From: Actinokineospora diospyrosa
Lineage (GTDB): Bacteria; Actinomycetota; Actinomycetes; Mycobacteriales; Pseudonocardiaceae
Assembly (NCBI RefSeq): GCF_024171925.1
Contig: NZ_JAMTCO010000016.1
Location: 124,001 to 188,000, forward strand
Direction of reading: 5' to 3'
DNA: 64,000 bases
The notes under the pieces were generated by a model. It made no database searches and had not been told where the DNA came from. It saw only the letters and a list, made by a program, of their open reading frames with translations. Shown here in pieces: positions 15,652-23,930 of the stretch. Position 1 is the stretch's first letter. Every line of letters starts with the position of its first letter. Both the position numbers and the translations under genes were made by a program.

Positions 15652-17370
15652 CTGACGCAGGACGACACCCAGGGCGGCGACACCGCCGCCGGGACCGACG
15701 AGCTGGACCCGGTCACGCTGGAGCACAGCGAGGCCGGTCTGCCCGACAACGACACATCGCACCCGCTCACCGCGGGTGCCCCGGTCAAACCGACCGCCCC
15801 GACCTTCGCCGAGCTCGACGTGCGGGCCGAGATCGTGCGCGCGCTGTCCGAGGCGGGCATCGAGCGCACCTTCGCCATCCAGGAACTGACCCTGCCGCTG
15901 GCCCTGGCCGGTGAGGACCTGATCGGGCAGGCGCGCACCGGCACCGGCAAGACGCTGGGCTTCGGCGTCCCGCTGCTGCAGCGGATCGTCTCCCCCGGCG
16001 ACGGCACCCCGCAGGCGCTGGTGGTCGTGCCGACCCGCGAGCTGTGCCTGCAGGTCACCGCCGACATCCGGGACGCGGGCAAGTACCTCGGCGTGCGGGT
16101 GCTCTCGATCTACGGCGGCCGCCCGTACGAGCCGCAGGTCGCCGCGCTGCGCAAGGGCGTGGACATCGTGGTCGGCACCCCCGGCCGCCTGCTCGACCTC
16201 GCCGAGCAGAAGCACTTGGTGCTGGGCAAGGTCCGCGGCCTGGTCCTCGACGAGGCCGACGAGATGCTCGACCTGGGCTTCCTGCCCGACATCGAGCGGA
16301 TCCTGCGGATGGTCCCCGACCAGCGCCAGACCATGCTGTTCTCGGCGACCATGCCCGGCCCGATCATCACCCTGGCCCGCACCTTCCTCACCCGCCCGAC
16401 GCACATCCGGGCCGAGGAGAACGACGCCAGCGCGGTGCACGAGCGCACCGAGCAGTTCGTCTACCGGGCGCACTCGCTGGACAAGGTGGAGGTGGTGGCC
16501 CGCTCGCTGCAGGCGGCTGGCCGCGGCCTCACGATGATCTTCACCAGGACCAAGCGGACCGCGCAGAAGGTGGCCGACGAGCTCACCGAGCGCGGGTTCG
16601 CCGCGGGCGCGGTGCACGGCGACCTCGGCCAGGGCGCGCGCGAGCAGGCGCTGCGGGCGTTCCGCTCCGGCAAGGTCGACGTGCTGGTCTGCACCGACGT
16701 CGCCGCGCGCGGCATCGACGTGACCGACGTCACGCACGTGATCAACTACCAGTGCCCCGAGGACGAGAAGACCTACGTGCACCGCATCGGCCGCACCGGC
16801 CGCGCAGGCAAGACCGGCGTCGCGGTCACCCTGGTCGACTGGGACGAGGAGACCCGCTGGAAGGAGATCAGCGACGCGCTCGGCCTGGACAAGCCCGCGC
16901 CGGTGGAGACCTACTCCACCTCCGCGCACCTGTTCAGCGACCTGGGCATCCCGGAGGGCTCGACCGGCAGGCTGCCGATGGCCATGCGCACCCGCGCGGG
17001 CCTGGACGCTGAGCCGGAAGAGGACTTCGGCGGCAAGCGCCGCGGCGCCACAGCCGGTGCAGGTGCGGGCCGCACCCGCCGGGTCCGCGCGTCCGGCGCG
17101 AGCCGGGCCAAGGCCGAGGCAGCCGCCCGACCTGCCAGCGACGAGGCGGGCGAGGGCGACAGCAGGCCGCGTCGGCGTCGGCGCAGGCGCGGTGGCTCCG
17201 ACGTCGGTGAGGACGCGACCCCGGTCGAGGTCAACGCCGAGCAGAAGCCGGAGCCGGAGGGCAAGACCGACAAGCCCGCCCGGGTCCGCCGCAGGCGCCG
17301 CCGCGGTGGCGCCGACTCCGCCGGTGAGGCGGGGGCCAACACGGGCGACACACCGGGCGGGGCAGACTAG
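15652..17370 (+). CDS. rhlE: DEAD-box RNA helicase
   Basis: All helicase motifs are present in order: Q motif, GQARTGTGKT (I), PTRELCLQ (Ia), GTPGRLLD (Ib), LDEADEM (II), FSATMP (III), VLVCTDVAARGID (V) and HRIGRTGRAG (VI). The C-terminus is a basic, low-complexity RNA-binding tail rich in RRRRRRGG. The start is uncertain: no ATG or GTG lies in frame between the divergent gene and the Q motif. CTG 15652 with GAGAGG 9 nt upstream is the best candidate; TTG 15376 is far upstream. The long region 15374-15651 is probably leader and includes a TAGACT hexamer. The role is RNA unwinding in ribosome assembly or decay. Confidence 0.85.
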   Translation: MTQDDTQGGDTAAGTDELDPVTLEHSEAGLPDNDTSHPLTAGAPVKPTAPTFAELDVRAEIVRALSEAGIERTFAIQELTLPLALAGEDLIGQARTGTGKTLGFGVPLLQRIVSPGDGTPQALVVVPTRELCLQVTADIRDAGKYLGVRVLSIYGGRPYEPQVAALRKGVDIVVGTPGRLLDLAEQKHLVLGKVRGLVLDEADEMLDLGFLPDIERILRMVPDQRQTMLFSATMPGPIITLARTFLTRPTHIRAEENDASAVHERTEQFVYRAHSLDKVEVVARSLQAAGRGLTMIFTRTKRTAQKVADELTERGFAAGAVHGDLGQGAREQALRAFRSGKVDVLVCTDVAARGIDVTDVTHVINYQCPEDEKTYVHRIGRTGRAGKTGVAVTLVDWDEETRWKEISDALGLDKPAPVETYSTSAHLFSDLGIPEGSTGRLPMAMRTRAGLDAEPEEDFGGKRRGATAGAGAGRTRRVRASGASRAKAEAAARPASDEAGEGDSRPRRRRRRRGGSDVGEDATPVEVNAEQKPEPEGKTDKPARVRRRRRRGGADSAGEAGANTGDTPGGAD

Positions 17371-17375
17371 CGCCC

Positions 17376-18827
17376 GTGACGCTCGGCGAGACCAGGGACG
17401 ACAGCGGGGACCGGGAGCAGCAGAGCCCGGCCCCGCGCTACGGGTCGGCCAACGGCCAGGTGGCCGTGGCCGACGAGGACGTGCTGGCCGGGCCCGCCCC
17501 GGCCGCGCGGCTGCGCGGTCCGCGCAACGGGTTCAACACCAAGCGCGATTGGGCGCTGCTGGTGCTGATCGTTCTCGCCCTGGTCGGCGCCGGGGTGGTG
17601 GTGTGGCGGACCAGCGACATCGCCGCCACCGAGTCGACCCCTGGGACCGGCACGTACCGGTCGCTCCAGCCGCCCGAGGTGTTCCCGCCCTCGCTCGGCG
17701 AGGCCTGGCGGGTCAGCAGCCCGGCCACCTGGCAGCCCGTCGTCGCCACGCCGCTGCCCGACCAGAGCTCCCCGCCCGCGGCCTCGACGGTCGTCACCGG
17801 CGAGGGCGGCGTGGTCACCGGGCGGGACCCGGAGACCGGCGAGGTCCGGTGGACCTACAGCCGCGACCTGGACCTGTGCGGGCTCACCCCGGCCTGGAAC
17901 AAGATCATCTCGGTGTACCGGACCACCGGGAACCTGCTGCCGTCGAAGGACCCGTACTCCGGCGGCGGCTGCAGCGAGGTCACCGCGCTGGACCCGACCA
18001 CGGGCGTGCGGGACAACCAGAACAACGGCGAGAGCAACGGCGGCCAGCGCAACTGGGACGCCGAGCCCGGCGCCCGCTTCCTGTTCGACGGGCAGGACTA
18101 CCTGACCGCCACCGGCTCCAAGCTGCTGGTGTCGGTCCGCTCCGACCTGGTGAAGACCCAGGAGTACGGAACGGTGCCCGCCAAGGTCAACCCCGGCAGG
18201 CAGCCCAGGACCGGCTGCGAGTACCACTCGGTCTTCGCCGCGGCTGGCAAGGTCGCCGTCATCGAGAGCTGCCCGGACGAGAGCTCCGACCGGCTGACCG
18301 TGCTGCGCGCGGCCCCCGCCGAGTGGGAGAAGCCCGAAGAGGTCACCAGCCAGGTTCTCGACGGCAGGGGCGCCCAGGTGGTGGCCATGAACAACGGCCT
18401 CACCGCCATCGCCCTCCCCGACCCGGGGCGACTCGTGATCTACAACGAGCAGGGCCAGCGCACCGGCAACTTCGACATCGAACTCGGCCCCGAAGACCTG
18501 CGCGGTGACGCCCCCGGCCGCAGCGCGTTGGTGACCACCGCGACCGGCGCCTACTACTGGTACACCGGCTCCCGCACCATCGTGCTGTCCGCCACCGAAA
18601 TGCGTCCGCTGTGGACCATCCAGGACACCCTCGGCCCGGGCGTCGTGTTCGCCGGTCGGGCCCTGCTCCCGGTCCCCGACGGCCTCGCGGTCCTCAGCCA
18701 GGCGGACGGTTCGCGGATCGGCACCATCCCGGTCAACCGCGAGGGCTACACCGGCCCGGTCACCCTCGGCACGGTCGGCCCGATGGTCCTGGAACAGCGC
18801 GGTCCGACCCTGGTCGCCCTGCACTGA
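17376..18827 (+). CDS. Membrane-anchored PQQ-like beta-propeller protein (Rv3212 type)
   Basis: The 483-residue protein starts 5 nt after rhlE. Residues 1-58 are polar and cytoplasmic, 59-77 form one membrane span (WALLVLIVLALVGAGVVVW), and the rest is extracytoplasmic with beta-propeller-like repeats such as VVTGRDPETGEVRWTYSRDL and PLWTIQDTLGPGVVF. Paired cysteines (LCGLTP, GGGCSE, RTGCEY, ESCPDE) suggest disulphides. The rhlE-Rv3212 pairing is conserved in mycobacteria. Function is unknown. Confidence 0.75.
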   Translation: MTLGETRDDSGDREQQSPAPRYGSANGQVAVADEDVLAGPAPAARLRGPRNGFNTKRDWALLVLIVLALVGAGVVVWRTSDIAATESTPGTGTYRSLQPPEVFPPSLGEAWRVSSPATWQPVVATPLPDQSSPPAASTVVTGEGGVVTGRDPETGEVRWTYSRDLDLCGLTPAWNKIISVYRTTGNLLPSKDPYSGGGCSEVTALDPTTGVRDNQNNGESNGGQRNWDAEPGARFLFDGQDYLTATGSKLLVSVRSDLVKTQEYGTVPAKVNPGRQPRTGCEYHSVFAAAGKVAVIESCPDESSDRLTVLRAAPAEWEKPEEVTSQVLDGRGAQVVAMNNGLTAIALPDPGRLVIYNEQGQRTGNFDIELGPEDLRGDAPGRSALVTTATGAYYWYTGSRTIVLSATEMRPLWTIQDTLGPGVVFAGRALLPVPDGLAVLSQADGSRIGTIPVNREGYTGPVTLGTVGPMVLEQRGPTLVALH

Positions 18828-18866
18828 TCCGGTGGCCGCAGGCTGGCGCGGTGGCAGACTGGTCGC

Positions 18867-19709
18867 ATGCACTCGCAGCTGAGCAGCCACTCGGCCGAGC
18901 CGGTCGAACTGGCCAACTCCACCGCGGCCCTGCGCCTGGACACCGGCGGACCGTACGCGCTGCTGGTGCCCGGGTACACGGGGTCGAAGGAGGACTTCGC
19001 CCCGCTGCTGGACGAGATCGCGGGCGCGGGCCTGAGCCCCGTCGCCATCGACCTCCCCGGCCAGATGGACACCCCCGGCCCCGCTGACGAGTCCGCCTAC
19101 CTGCCCGAGGTCCTCGGCGCGTTCGTCGCCTCGCTCATCGCCACCCTGGACCGCCCGGTGCTGCTCCTGGGCCACTCCTACGGCGGCCTGGTGGCCCGCC
19201 GAGCCGTCCTCGCGGGTGCGCGGGTCGTCGGCCTGACCCTGCTGAGCACCGGCCCGGCCGAACTCCCCACCGGCCCCCGCAGGCACATCCTCGACCTGGC
19301 CGAAGCCCTCCTCCGCGACCAGGGCGTGGCCGCTGTGCACCGCGGCCTGGAGGCCATGAACGCCGCCAATCCCCGCTGGCTGGCGCAAACCCCCCAGGTC
19401 CGCGAGTTCCTCCGCCTGCGGTTCCTGCGCAACCGCGCCGAAGCCCTGCTCGGCATGGGCACGGGCCTGCGCCAAGAGCCCGACCTGGTGGCCGACCTGG
19501 CCCGCACCCTCCGAACCACCAACACCCCCAGCCTGGTCACCTGCGGCGCCCAAGACGACGCCTGGCCCCCCACCGTCCAACGAGACATGGCCGACCGCCT
19601 AGAGGCCGACTTCGCCACAATCGAATCCGCCGCCCACTCACCCGCCATAGAAAACCCAGACGGCCTGCTGGCCACTCTCTTGCCCACCTGGAAAACCTGG
19701 CTCGGGTAG
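18867..19709 (+). CDS. Alpha/beta hydrolase
   Basis: The 280-residue protein has a complete triad layout: LLVPGYTGSKEDF (oxyanion loop), LLGHSYGGLVAR with nucleophile Ser104, TCGAQDDAWPP (Asp) and ESAAHSPAIENP (His). ATG 18867 follows CAGACT by 6 nt, a probable leaderless start. It is the last gene before the left inverted repeat, which starts about 25 bp after its stop. The final 150 bp use A-ending codons more than the gene's first half does. Confidence 0.85.
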   Translation: MHSQLSSHSAEPVELANSTAALRLDTGGPYALLVPGYTGSKEDFAPLLDEIAGAGLSPVAIDLPGQMDTPGPADESAYLPEVLGAFVASLIATLDRPVLLLGHSYGGLVARRAVLAGARVVGLTLLSTGPAELPTGPRRHILDLAEALLRDQGVAAVHRGLEAMNAANPRWLAQTPQVREFLRLRFLRNRAEALLGMGTGLRQEPDLVADLARTLRTTNTPSLVTCGAQDDAWPPTVQRDMADRLEADFATIESAAHSPAIENPDGLLATLLPTWKTWLG

Positions 19710-19734
19710 CTGCCGCCCTTCGCACACTGCGCTT

Positions 19735-20000
19735 GCTTCTCCAGCCACTGGACACTCGGAGCTGCTGGTGCCACCTCAACTCCCGTCAGGTCCGCCTCGG
19801 CCCACCTGATCACCCCGCGCTCTCCGGACCCGGCGGTGCCAACTCGACTGCCGTCAGGTCCGCCCCAGCCCACCTGCTCAGCCGTGGACACTCGGACCCT
19901 GCGGTGCCATCCCGCCCCCCGTCAGGTCCGCCCCAACCCACCTGCTCAGCCCGCGCCCCTCGGACCCGTCGGTGCCAACTCGAGTGCCGTCAGGTCCGCC
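19735..20000. repeat. 68-bp tandem repeats, four units
   Basis: Four units end at 19796, 19864, 19932 and 20000 (exact 68-bp steps), each closing with GTCAGGTCCGCC on the plus strand and containing a GGTGCCA...CTC...CCGTCAGG core with a GGACACTCGGA-like segment. A partial fifth unit runs on to about 20050. The same repeat, inverted and more decayed, occurs at about 33065-33310. No conserved reading frame with a start and ribosome site covers the array. Confidence 0.8.
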
Positions 20001-20051
20001 TCAGCCCGCCTTCCCAGCGCGTGGACAGTCGGAGTCGCTGGTGCCAGGCCT

Positions 20052-20195
20052 GCTCGATGGGGCGGACTTGTTTTGCGTGGGGGGACGACACCCGTAGCGT
20101 TTCCGCGCGGCAGGGCCTGCTTTTGGGCCCCTGCTTTGCGGTTCTGCGTCGGGTGTTGTAGGGGCCCCGCGCAAAACAAGTTCGCCCCATCGAGC
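20052..20195. repeat. 144-bp palindromic (MITE-like) element, left copy
   Basis: Terminal arms of 26 bp (20052-20077 and 20170-20195) are inverted repeats with one mismatch; the arm reads GCTCGATGGGGCGGACTTG and continues into TTTTGCG. The inner 92 bp are also partly self-complementary (ACGACACCCG against CGGGTGTTGT; CAGGGCC against GGCCCCTG). The element could form a long hairpin in RNA or a cruciform in DNA, and resembles a non-autonomous transposon remnant. A second copy is at 32915-33059. No target-site duplication was evident. Confidence 0.75.
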
Positions 20196-20389
20196 TTGTC
20201 GCATTGTCGCGGATCTCCGCCGATGTTGCCGCCAGGCGACGAGGCGTTTCCCGGAGCCGGAGGCGGAGGCCCGAATCCCTTGCCCCGCACTCCCAGCAAC
20301 GGCCTACGTCAAGATCAACCTGATCGAAAGCCCCCAAATACACAGCCTACCGCGCGGCACCGACACAACGGGAGCAGCGACCAACGCCC

Positions 20390-20546
20390 CGTGGACAAGC
20401 GAGCACGTTGTGGACAACCACCCACCACAACCAACCCCCGCAAGATCAACTAATCCAAGAGCCCCCGATATACAGCCTACCGAGAGACGCCGACAAAGCG
20501 GGAGCAGCAAACGGAGCCTGTGGACAAGCGAAGCCGTTGTGGACAA
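20390..20546 (-). promoter_or_regulatory. Two paired DnaA-box units (left repeat)
   Basis: The actinomycete DnaA box TTGTCCACA lies on the minus strand at 20409-20417, 20519-20527 and 20538-20546, with a one-mismatch copy at 20390-20398. The boxes come in same-strand pairs whose starts are 19 bp apart, and the pairs recur every 129 bp. Each unit also holds GTAGGCTGTRTAT and a GATCTT segment. The spacing, conserved while the 10 bp between boxes varies, argues for protein binding. DnaA itself is an inference; no replication genes are nearby. Confidence 0.7.
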
Positions 20547-20586
20547 CCTCCCGCAGGCATCAACCCCGACCTCGCAAGAGATCCAC

Positions 20587-21267
20587 TCACCGATGCCCAC
20601 ACAACCGATGCGGTACCAACCCCTGATCCGCCGCCACCAGCAATCGTTCCCGGATCAAATAGTCCGCCACCTCATGCCGATGCCCCTGCGCCTCTCCCCA
20701 CACCTCCACCACCACATCATTCAACGCCCGCTCCAGCGCCGTGAACGATGTCAACCCCATGCACAACCGAGTCCGCGTCCGGTCCAATGGCTTAGGTGAC
20801 TCAATCCCCGGCGTAAAGTACTCGCGATAATAAGCAGCAAGCACCGCCCGATGGCGGGGCTTCCGCGACAGCAACAACGCCACTCGCACCGCTGCTCCAT
20901 TGAGCCCTGTCATGGTCTCCGGCCCGCCCACATCCGGCACGGACCATTCCAGGGAATCGCGCACCACGAGCCGCACCCGCGCATCCCACACGCGAACCTC
21001 CGACTCCCCGTCCGGTAGCGGAAATGCGCACCGCTCGCCGACGACGAACCGTCGGCTTTCTGCGGCTACCCAGACCGCCAGTTTGTCCCGGCTGTTGACC
21101 AGCCACCAGCGCCCGTCCATGTGGCGTAGGAACGGGGAGTTCGGTGCCCGGGAGATGCGTTCGTCAGTGCCGCCGCTGAGGAAGTCGCGGTCTAGGGGCA
21201 GTTGGTCGGAGGGTGGGACGACCAGGGGCTCGGGGAGGGCGTGGTAGTCGACTATCAGCTCAGCCAA
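20587..21267 (-). CDS. FHA-like domain protein next to a PP2C phosphatase
   Basis: The 226-residue product begins at TTG 21267 with GGAGGT 5 nt upstream and overlaps the phosphatase stop by 13 nt. Residues 30-110 (RISRAPNSPFLRHMDGRWWL, then VVGERCAFPLPDGESEVRVW) have the S/N, strand and loop pattern of a forkhead-associated domain, which binds phosphothreonine. The C-terminal half is helical, with LNGAAVRVALLLSRKPRHRA resembling a helix-turn-helix. With the PP2C gene it suggests a Ser/Thr phosphorylation module, though no kinase is visible. The FHA call is moderate. Confidence 0.6.
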   Translation of the reverse strand: MAELIVDYHALPEPLVVPPSDQLPLDRDFLSGGTDERISRAPNSPFLRHMDGRWWLVNSRDKLAVWVAAESRRFVVGERCAFPLPDGESEVRVWDARVRLVVRDSLEWSVPDVGGPETMTGLNGAAVRVALLLSRKPRHRAVLAAYYREYFTPGIESPKPLDRTRTRLCMGLTSFTALERALNDVVVEVWGEAQGHRHEVADYLIRERLLVAADQGLVPHRLCGHR

Positions 21268-21974
21268 CCGGCACCTCCGCGCACATCACCCACAACCGCC
21301 GTCACATTGTCTCTTGGGCCTGCTTCGCTTGCCGCGCGCACGAGGGCTTCGACGCAGGTGGTGGGGGATTCCGTGCGCAGCGAGGCGAGGAGGGGCCACA
21401 GGGTGTCGCCGAGGGTGTTGGTGAGGCCGTCGGTGCACAGGAGGTAGCGGTCGCCCCTGGCGGCGGGGAGTTCCCAGAGGTCCGGGCGGATGGTGGGCTC
21501 CAGGCCGACCGCGCGGACCAGGGCCGAGCGGTTCGGGTGGCGGGCGCCCTCGGCCTCGGTGAGGTGGCCTGCCGCGATCAGCTCGTTGGCCAGGGTGTGG
21601 CTGTTGGTCAGCACGCGGGTCCCGGTGTCGGACTGCACGACCGTCACGCTGTCGCCGATGTGGGCGCCGCGCACGAGCCAACGGCCCTGGGAGCGGACCA
21701 GGACGGCCAGGTCGAGGGTGGTGCCCATGCCGGTGGTGGTGGGGTCGTCCACCGAGTGCGCCAGCAGTGCCGTGTTCGCCAGCTCGACCATGCTCTCGGG
21801 GGAGTCGCCCCGCCGGTCGACCACGGTCGCGATGGCCAGCGCGGACGCCACCTCGCCAGCCGGCGCGCCGCCGACGCCGTCGGCCACCGCCAGCAGGTGT
21901 TCGGCCGCGTGCGCCGCGTCCTCGTTGGTCGGGCGCCCGCCCAGCACCGTCATGCTCGCCGCCGAGAAGATCAT
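21255..21974 (-). CDS. PP2C-type Ser/Thr protein phosphatase
   Basis: The protein of about 239 residues has the PP2C metal motifs GGRPTNEDAA, LLAVADGVGGAPAG, GAHIGDS, LLCTDGL and GPRDNVTAVV in order, so it should be an active Mn/Mg-dependent phosphatase. ATG 21974 is used; GTG 21983 is a near alternative and neither has a clear ribosome site. It is translationally coupled to the FHA-like gene downstream. It sits next to the TetR gene, where mycobacteria carry other genes. Confidence 0.88.
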   Translation of the reverse strand: MIFSAASMTVLGGRPTNEDAAHAAEHLLAVADGVGGAPAGEVASALAIATVVDRRGDSPESMVELANTALLAHSVDDPTTTGMGTTLDLAVLVRSQGRWLVRGAHIGDSVTVVQSDTGTRVLTNSHTLANELIAAGHLTEAEGARHPNRSALVRAVGLEPTIRPDLWELPAARGDRYLLCTDGLTNTLGDTLWPLLASLRTESPTTCVEALVRAASEAGPRDNVTAVVGDVRGGAGWLS

Positions 21975-22065
21975 GGTGTCCACGGTGCCCGGTCGGCGGC
22001 CGGTGCGGCAGGGGGAGGGCTCACCCCTTGGGAAACCGGCGCACAGGCAACCTCACCGGCAGACC

Positions 22066-22701
22066 TCAGTCGTGCGGGTGGAACGGGAAGCCGCCGCCGA
22101 TGCCGCGCCACGCCAGGTTGGAGATGAGGTTGATGGCCTCCTCCTTGGGCAGCGCGCGGTTGTCGGCCAGCCACGCGCGCGCGGCGACCTGGCTGGCGCC
22201 GACCAGGCCCACGGCCAGCAGCCGGGCCCGGCTGGAGTCCAGGCTCGCGTCCGCGGTGATCGTCGCCGCGATGGCGTCCACGCTGGCGCTGGTCGCCCGC
22301 TCGATGGCGTCCTGCACCAGCGGCTCGCCGCGCAGGTCGGACTCGAACACCAACCGGAACGCCTGGCTCTCGCCGTCGACGAAGTCGAAGTAGGCGCCGA
22401 CCGCGTTGCGCACCCTGGCCTTGTTGTCCGTGGTGGCGTCCATCGCCTCGCTGACCCGCCGGACCAGCTCGTCGACGTGCTTGTCCAGCAGCGCCATGTA
22501 CAGCTCGAGCTTGCCGGGGAAGTGCTGGTAGAGCACCGGCTTGCTCACGCCCGCGCGCTCGGCGATCTCGTCCATGCCCGCGGCGTGGTAGCCGTTCGCC
22601 GCGAACACGTCCTGGGCCGCGGCGAGCAGTTGCGCGCGCCTGGCGGTGCGCGGCAGTCTCGCCCCTCGGCCGACTCCGTTCGACTGAACCGTCTCGGACA
22701 T
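22066..22701 (-). CDS. TetR/AcrR family regulator (Rv3208 type)
   Basis: The 211-residue regulator has the HTH GMDEIAERAGVSKPVLYQHF at about residues 42-61, followed by a helical C-terminal domain. GGTGGAG lies just before ATG 22701. Its position, divergent from DUF3152/moeZ with one hydrolase gene between, matches Rv3208 in mycobacteria. The 184-bp divergent spacer has no obvious palindrome. Confidence 0.88.
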   Translation of the reverse strand: MSETVQSNGVGRGARLPRTARRAQLLAAAQDVFAANGYHAAGMDEIAERAGVSKPVLYQHFPGKLELYMALLDKHVDELVRRVSEAMDATTDNKARVRNAVGAYFDFVDGESQAFRLVFESDLRGEPLVQDAIERATSASVDAIAATITADASLDSSRARLLAVGLVGASQVAARAWLADNRALPKEEAINLISNLAWRGIGGGFPFHPHD

Positions 22702-22885
22702 GCGTCTCCACCCTCGTTCACCGCTATGCCGGGGTCAGGATCGCCAACCCCGCGGCTGGGTCGACCGTACTCGCCGGTATCCCCGTTCGGGGCAATTTCG
22801 CTGACGTTCGTGCTCCACGACAAGTATCCAGTGTGACCCACGTCGCAATGCGGCGAGCCCCGGGGATGGCGTGCACACTTGTTCG

Positions 22886-23866
22886 GTGAGTGTCTCAACC
22901 AGCCGCGGCGCCGCGACCGCGCAGGTGCCCATGTCGGAGGCCGAATTGCCGGTGCTCGACCCGGCCACCGCGGCCTGGCCGGGCGAGGTGGTCGAGTCGG
23001 CCGGGATCCGGCTGCACGTGCGCCGCACCCCCGGTGTCGGCGACATCACGGCCGTCTACGTGCACGGCCTCGGCGGGTCGGCGACCAACTGGACCGACCT
23101 GGCCGCCTCGCTGGCCGGGTTCGCCCCCGGCATCGCCGTCGACCTTCCCGGCTTCGGCCGCAGCGAGCCGCCCCGGGGCTACACCTACGCCCTCACCGCG
23201 CACGCCGACGCGCTGGCCACCTGGCTGCGCGGCCTCGACCTCGGCCCGGTCCACCTGCTGGGCAACTCGATGGGCGGGGCGATCAGCATCCTGCTCGCCG
23301 CCCGGCACCCCGACCTGGTGCGCACGCTCACCCTGATCTCCCCGGCCGTGCCCGACCTGCGGCCCAAGGCCAGCCGGATGTCCGACCGGCGCATCCCGCT
23401 CGCCTTCCTGCCCGTCGTCGGCCCCCGGGTGCGCCGCTCGCTGGCCAACCTCACCCCCGGTGAGCGGGCCCAGCAGATGCTCGACCTCTGCTACGCCGAA
23501 CCGTGGACGGTCACCGCGGCCCGGCTCGCCGAGGCCACCGAGGAGTACGCCGAGCGCGCGGGCATGGCCTGGTCCGGCCCCGCGCTCGCGGCCAGCACCA
23601 TCGGCCTCATCCGCGCCTGGTTCGCCACCGGCCCCCGCTCGCTGTGGCGGGCGCTGCCGCACATCAAGACGCCCACCCTGGTCATCTGGGGTGACCGCGA
23701 CCGGCTGATGAGCGTGCGCAAGGCACCCCGCACCACCCGGCTGATCCCGCGCGCCCGGCTGCTGGTGCTGCGCAGCACCGGTCACGTGGCGCAGATGGAG
23801 CGCCCGTCGACGGTCGCCCGGGCGGTGCTCGGGCTGTGGGAGACCGCCGAGGCGGGGGATTGGTGA
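22886..23866 (+). CDS. Alpha/beta hydrolase
   Basis: About 326 residues from GTG 22886; ATG 22931 (MSEAELPVLD) and GTG 22871 are alternatives. Triad elements: VYVHGLGGSATNW, LLGNSMGGAISI (Ser nucleophile in GNSMGG), VIWGDRDRLMSV (Asp) and RSTGHVAQMERP (His). A lid region lies around residues 170-230. The fold type is that of haloalkane dehalogenases or esterases, and the substrate is unknown. It is divergent from the TetR gene and upstream of DUF3152. Confidence 0.88.
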   Translation: MSVSTSRGAATAQVPMSEAELPVLDPATAAWPGEVVESAGIRLHVRRTPGVGDITAVYVHGLGGSATNWTDLAASLAGFAPGIAVDLPGFGRSEPPRGYTYALTAHADALATWLRGLDLGPVHLLGNSMGGAISILLAARHPDLVRTLTLISPAVPDLRPKASRMSDRRIPLAFLPVVGPRVRRSLANLTPGERAQQMLDLCYAEPWTVTAARLAEATEEYAERAGMAWSGPALAASTIGLIRAWFATGPRSLWRALPHIKTPTLVIWGDRDRLMSVRKAPRTTRLIPRARLLVLRSTGHVAQMERPSTVARAVLGLWETAEAGDW

Positions 23867-23930
23867 CACACCCCGTCGCGCTGACGCCACTGGTCAACCG
23901 AGCGTTGGGTGATGTGGCACCCTGGGGCGC

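Larger units (their letters stand above)
19735..20570. repeat. Left copy of a large inverted repeat
   Basis: This non-coding block of roughly 840 bp between the hydrolase and FHA genes reappears in reverse complement at 32413-33310. It contains, from outside in, 68-bp tandem repeats, a 144-bp palindromic element and two DnaA-box units of 129 bp. One marker of the match is GTAGGCTGTGTATTTGGGGG, on the minus strand at 20331-20350 and on the plus strand at 32767-32786. The two copies bracket about 12 kb. I see no protein gene inside it. Identity is high over long stretches but was not computed. Confidence 0.85.
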
